Part shown: positions 48,771-49,669 of the stretch, in pieces
Layout of the letters: the number at the start of each line of letters is the position of its first letter
Position numbering within the stretch: the first letter of the stretch is position 1
NCBI GenBank assembly: GCA_009780855.1
Contig: WQZG01000017.1
Span: 1 to 49,669, forward strand
DNA length: 49,669 nucleotides
Direction: 5' to 3'
Source: Treponema sp.
GTDB lineage: Bacteria; Spirochaetota; Spirochaetia; Treponematales; Breznakiellaceae
Translations under genes and position numbers: made by a program
Notes under the pieces: generated by a model
Database searches by the model: none
Told to the model about the DNA's origin: nothing
The model's input: only the letters and a program-made list of their open reading frames with translations

Positions 48771-49669
48771 TTAAAAAATTGAGAGAGTCAGGAACAATGT
48801 TGCTGCGAGCGAAGAAATCAGCGAAACAACCGTAATCTGGGTGTTAATGGAAGGTCCGGCCGTGTCTTTAAAGGGATCGCCGACTGTGTCCCCGACTACA
48901 GCGGCTTTATGGGCATTTGATCCTTTGCCGCCGTGATTTCCGGATTCGATGTACTTCTTCGCGTTATCCCACAAACCGCCGGCATTGCTCATAAACAGGG
49001 CGAGCAGCAGACCTGTAACTATGTTGCCGCAGAGATAGCCGCCGATCGCTGATACGCCGCCTATAAATCCAACCGCCAGGGTAATTAAAATTGTTACCAG
49101 TCCTGCAGGAATCAGTTCATGAATGGCCCCTGTAGCCGCGATTTCAATGCAGCGTCCGTATTCGGGGCGGACGCCTTCCTTGCCTTCCTTAAGGCCTATT
49201 ATCTCATTGAACTGGCGGTGGATTTCCGCGACCATGCGCTGGGCATTACGATCTACGCCCAGAATAACCAGGGCCGAAAAAATCGCCGGAACCGCAGCTC
49301 CTACCAGCATGCCGAAGAAAACCGTGGGGTTCATTATGTCAAAACCCTGGAGCAGAGGTTTGCCGTATTCAATGGCCGCGTCATTGACCTGGCTCATAAA
49401 AGCGCCCAGCAGGGCTATAACGGTAAGGCCGGCCGCGCCTATTGCGAAACCTTTTGTGACCGCTTTTACGGTATTGCCTGCGCTGTCAAGCTTGTCGGTT
49501 ATTTCAAGTACTTCTTCGCCCAGGCTGCCCATTTCCGCAAGTCCGCGGGCGTTGTCAACGATTGGACCGTACGCGTCATTGGAAATGATCATTCCGACTA
49601 TCGAAAGCATGCCGACGGCTGCCATTGCTATACCGAACATGGCATAAGTCGGGTCGCCGGGAGCTCCCA
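48771..49669 (-). CDS. hppA: Membrane-bound pyrophosphatase (partial, C-terminal part)
   Basis: The frame runs through the window end, so the N-terminal half is cut off; about 299 codons remain. SNDAYGPIVDNARGLAEMG and AAVVGDTVGDPFKDTAGPSI hold the Asp residues that bind Mg-pyrophosphate, and DSAGNTVKAVTKGFAIG has Lys and Thr at the positions that mark the K+-independent branch (A460K/G463T type). It couples PPi hydrolysis to proton (or Na+) export. The ion specificity is not settled by the visible half. It lies just upstream of rnfC on the same strand (78 nt). Confidence 0.93.
   Translation of the reverse strand, partial: GAPGDPTYAMFGIAMAAVGMLSIVGMIISNDAYGPIVDNARGLAEMGSLGEEVLEITDKLDSAGNTVKAVTKGFAIGAAGLTVIALLGAFMSQVNDAAIEYGKPLLQGFDIMNPTVFFGMLVGAAVPAIFSALVILGVDRNAQRMVAEIHRQFNEIIGLKEGKEGVRPEYGRCIEIAATGAIHELIPAGLVTILITLAVGFIGGVSAIGGYLCGNIVTGLLLALFMSNAGGLWDNAKKYIESGNHGGKGSNAHKAAVVGDTVGDPFKDTAGPSINTQITVVSLISSLAATLFLTLSIF

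Noticed and set aside
1-49669. tRNA or rRNA genes
   Set aside because: I found no segment with a convincing T-loop and acceptor-stem arrangement; GTTCGAA-like strings occur only inside coding genes such as pheS.

Overview
The window reads as chromosome of a spirochaete, most likely a Treponema-like gut or anaerobic lineage. This is inferred, not proven. The evidence is a phenylalanyl-tRNA synthetase alpha chain of the archaeal/eukaryotic type (known in spirochaetes), binding-protein transporters of the LplABC type, a didermal envelope (an outer-membrane-barrel-like protein, lipoproteins), a six-gene Rnf complex and a membrane pyrophosphatase. Coding is dense and moderately GC-rich, with AT-rich intergenic stretches. 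No rRNA, tRNA or CRISPR array was found.

Layout. 1-2.3 kb: the start of an AQQAA-repeat protein, a divergent lipoprotein, a ferritin-like/VIT metal transporter, and two tiny genes, one frameshifted at an A8 run. 2.4-8.2 kb (minus): archaeal-type pheS followed by a GH43 glycosidase and a sugar ABC transporter with its binding protein last. 8.2-12.0 kb: a remnant of a lost binding-protein gene, a URO-D-family protein, and a convergent GntR / URO-D / HIT operon. 12.2-17.6 kb: a membrane-anchored AraC-type regulator divergent from an LplB-LplC-LplA transporter. 17.6-22.3 kb (minus): exported protein, rhomboid protease (overlapped by a collapsed sugar-isomerase relic), DUF3782-like nuclease-fold protein, dihydrouridine synthase, TatD DNase and a VOC-family protein. 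22.5-27.7 kb: orphan LuxR-type response regulator, xylulokinase, convergent dTDP-glucose dehydratase, undecaprenyl-diphosphatase and a TauE/SafE-type permease. 27.7-31.7 kb: grpE, dnaK, dnaJ. 32-36.8 kb: barrel-like protein, SPOR protein, dephospho-CoA kinase and an unknown 507-residue protein.

36.73-41.01 kb is the accessory part. A 46-bp direct repeat, one mismatch between copies, flanks about 4.2 kb of AT-rich, broken genes: RHS/YD-repeat pieces on both strands, a polymorphic-toxin tip with an adjoining secreted candidate immunity gene, a second candidate immunity lipoprotein, an SH3-type secreted protein, a defective IS256-family element and a DUF4143 relic. A 50-bp perfect palindrome lies just inside the left border. 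The left repeat copy is the 3' end of an intact gene and the right copy lies just upstream of ssb, so this looks like an insertion or recombination into one ancestral gene-ssb neighbourhood. It is the most unusual part of the window.

41.1-49.7 kb: ssb with a structured leader, then a minus-strand block with a K+-independent-type membrane pyrophosphatase (cut by the window end), rnfCDGEAB and a U32-family protein. Rnf (ferredoxin/NAD+) and the pyrophosphatase would both energise the inner membrane. Together with the sugar transporters, GH43 and xylulokinase this fits a fermentative, plant-polysaccharide-using anaerobe.
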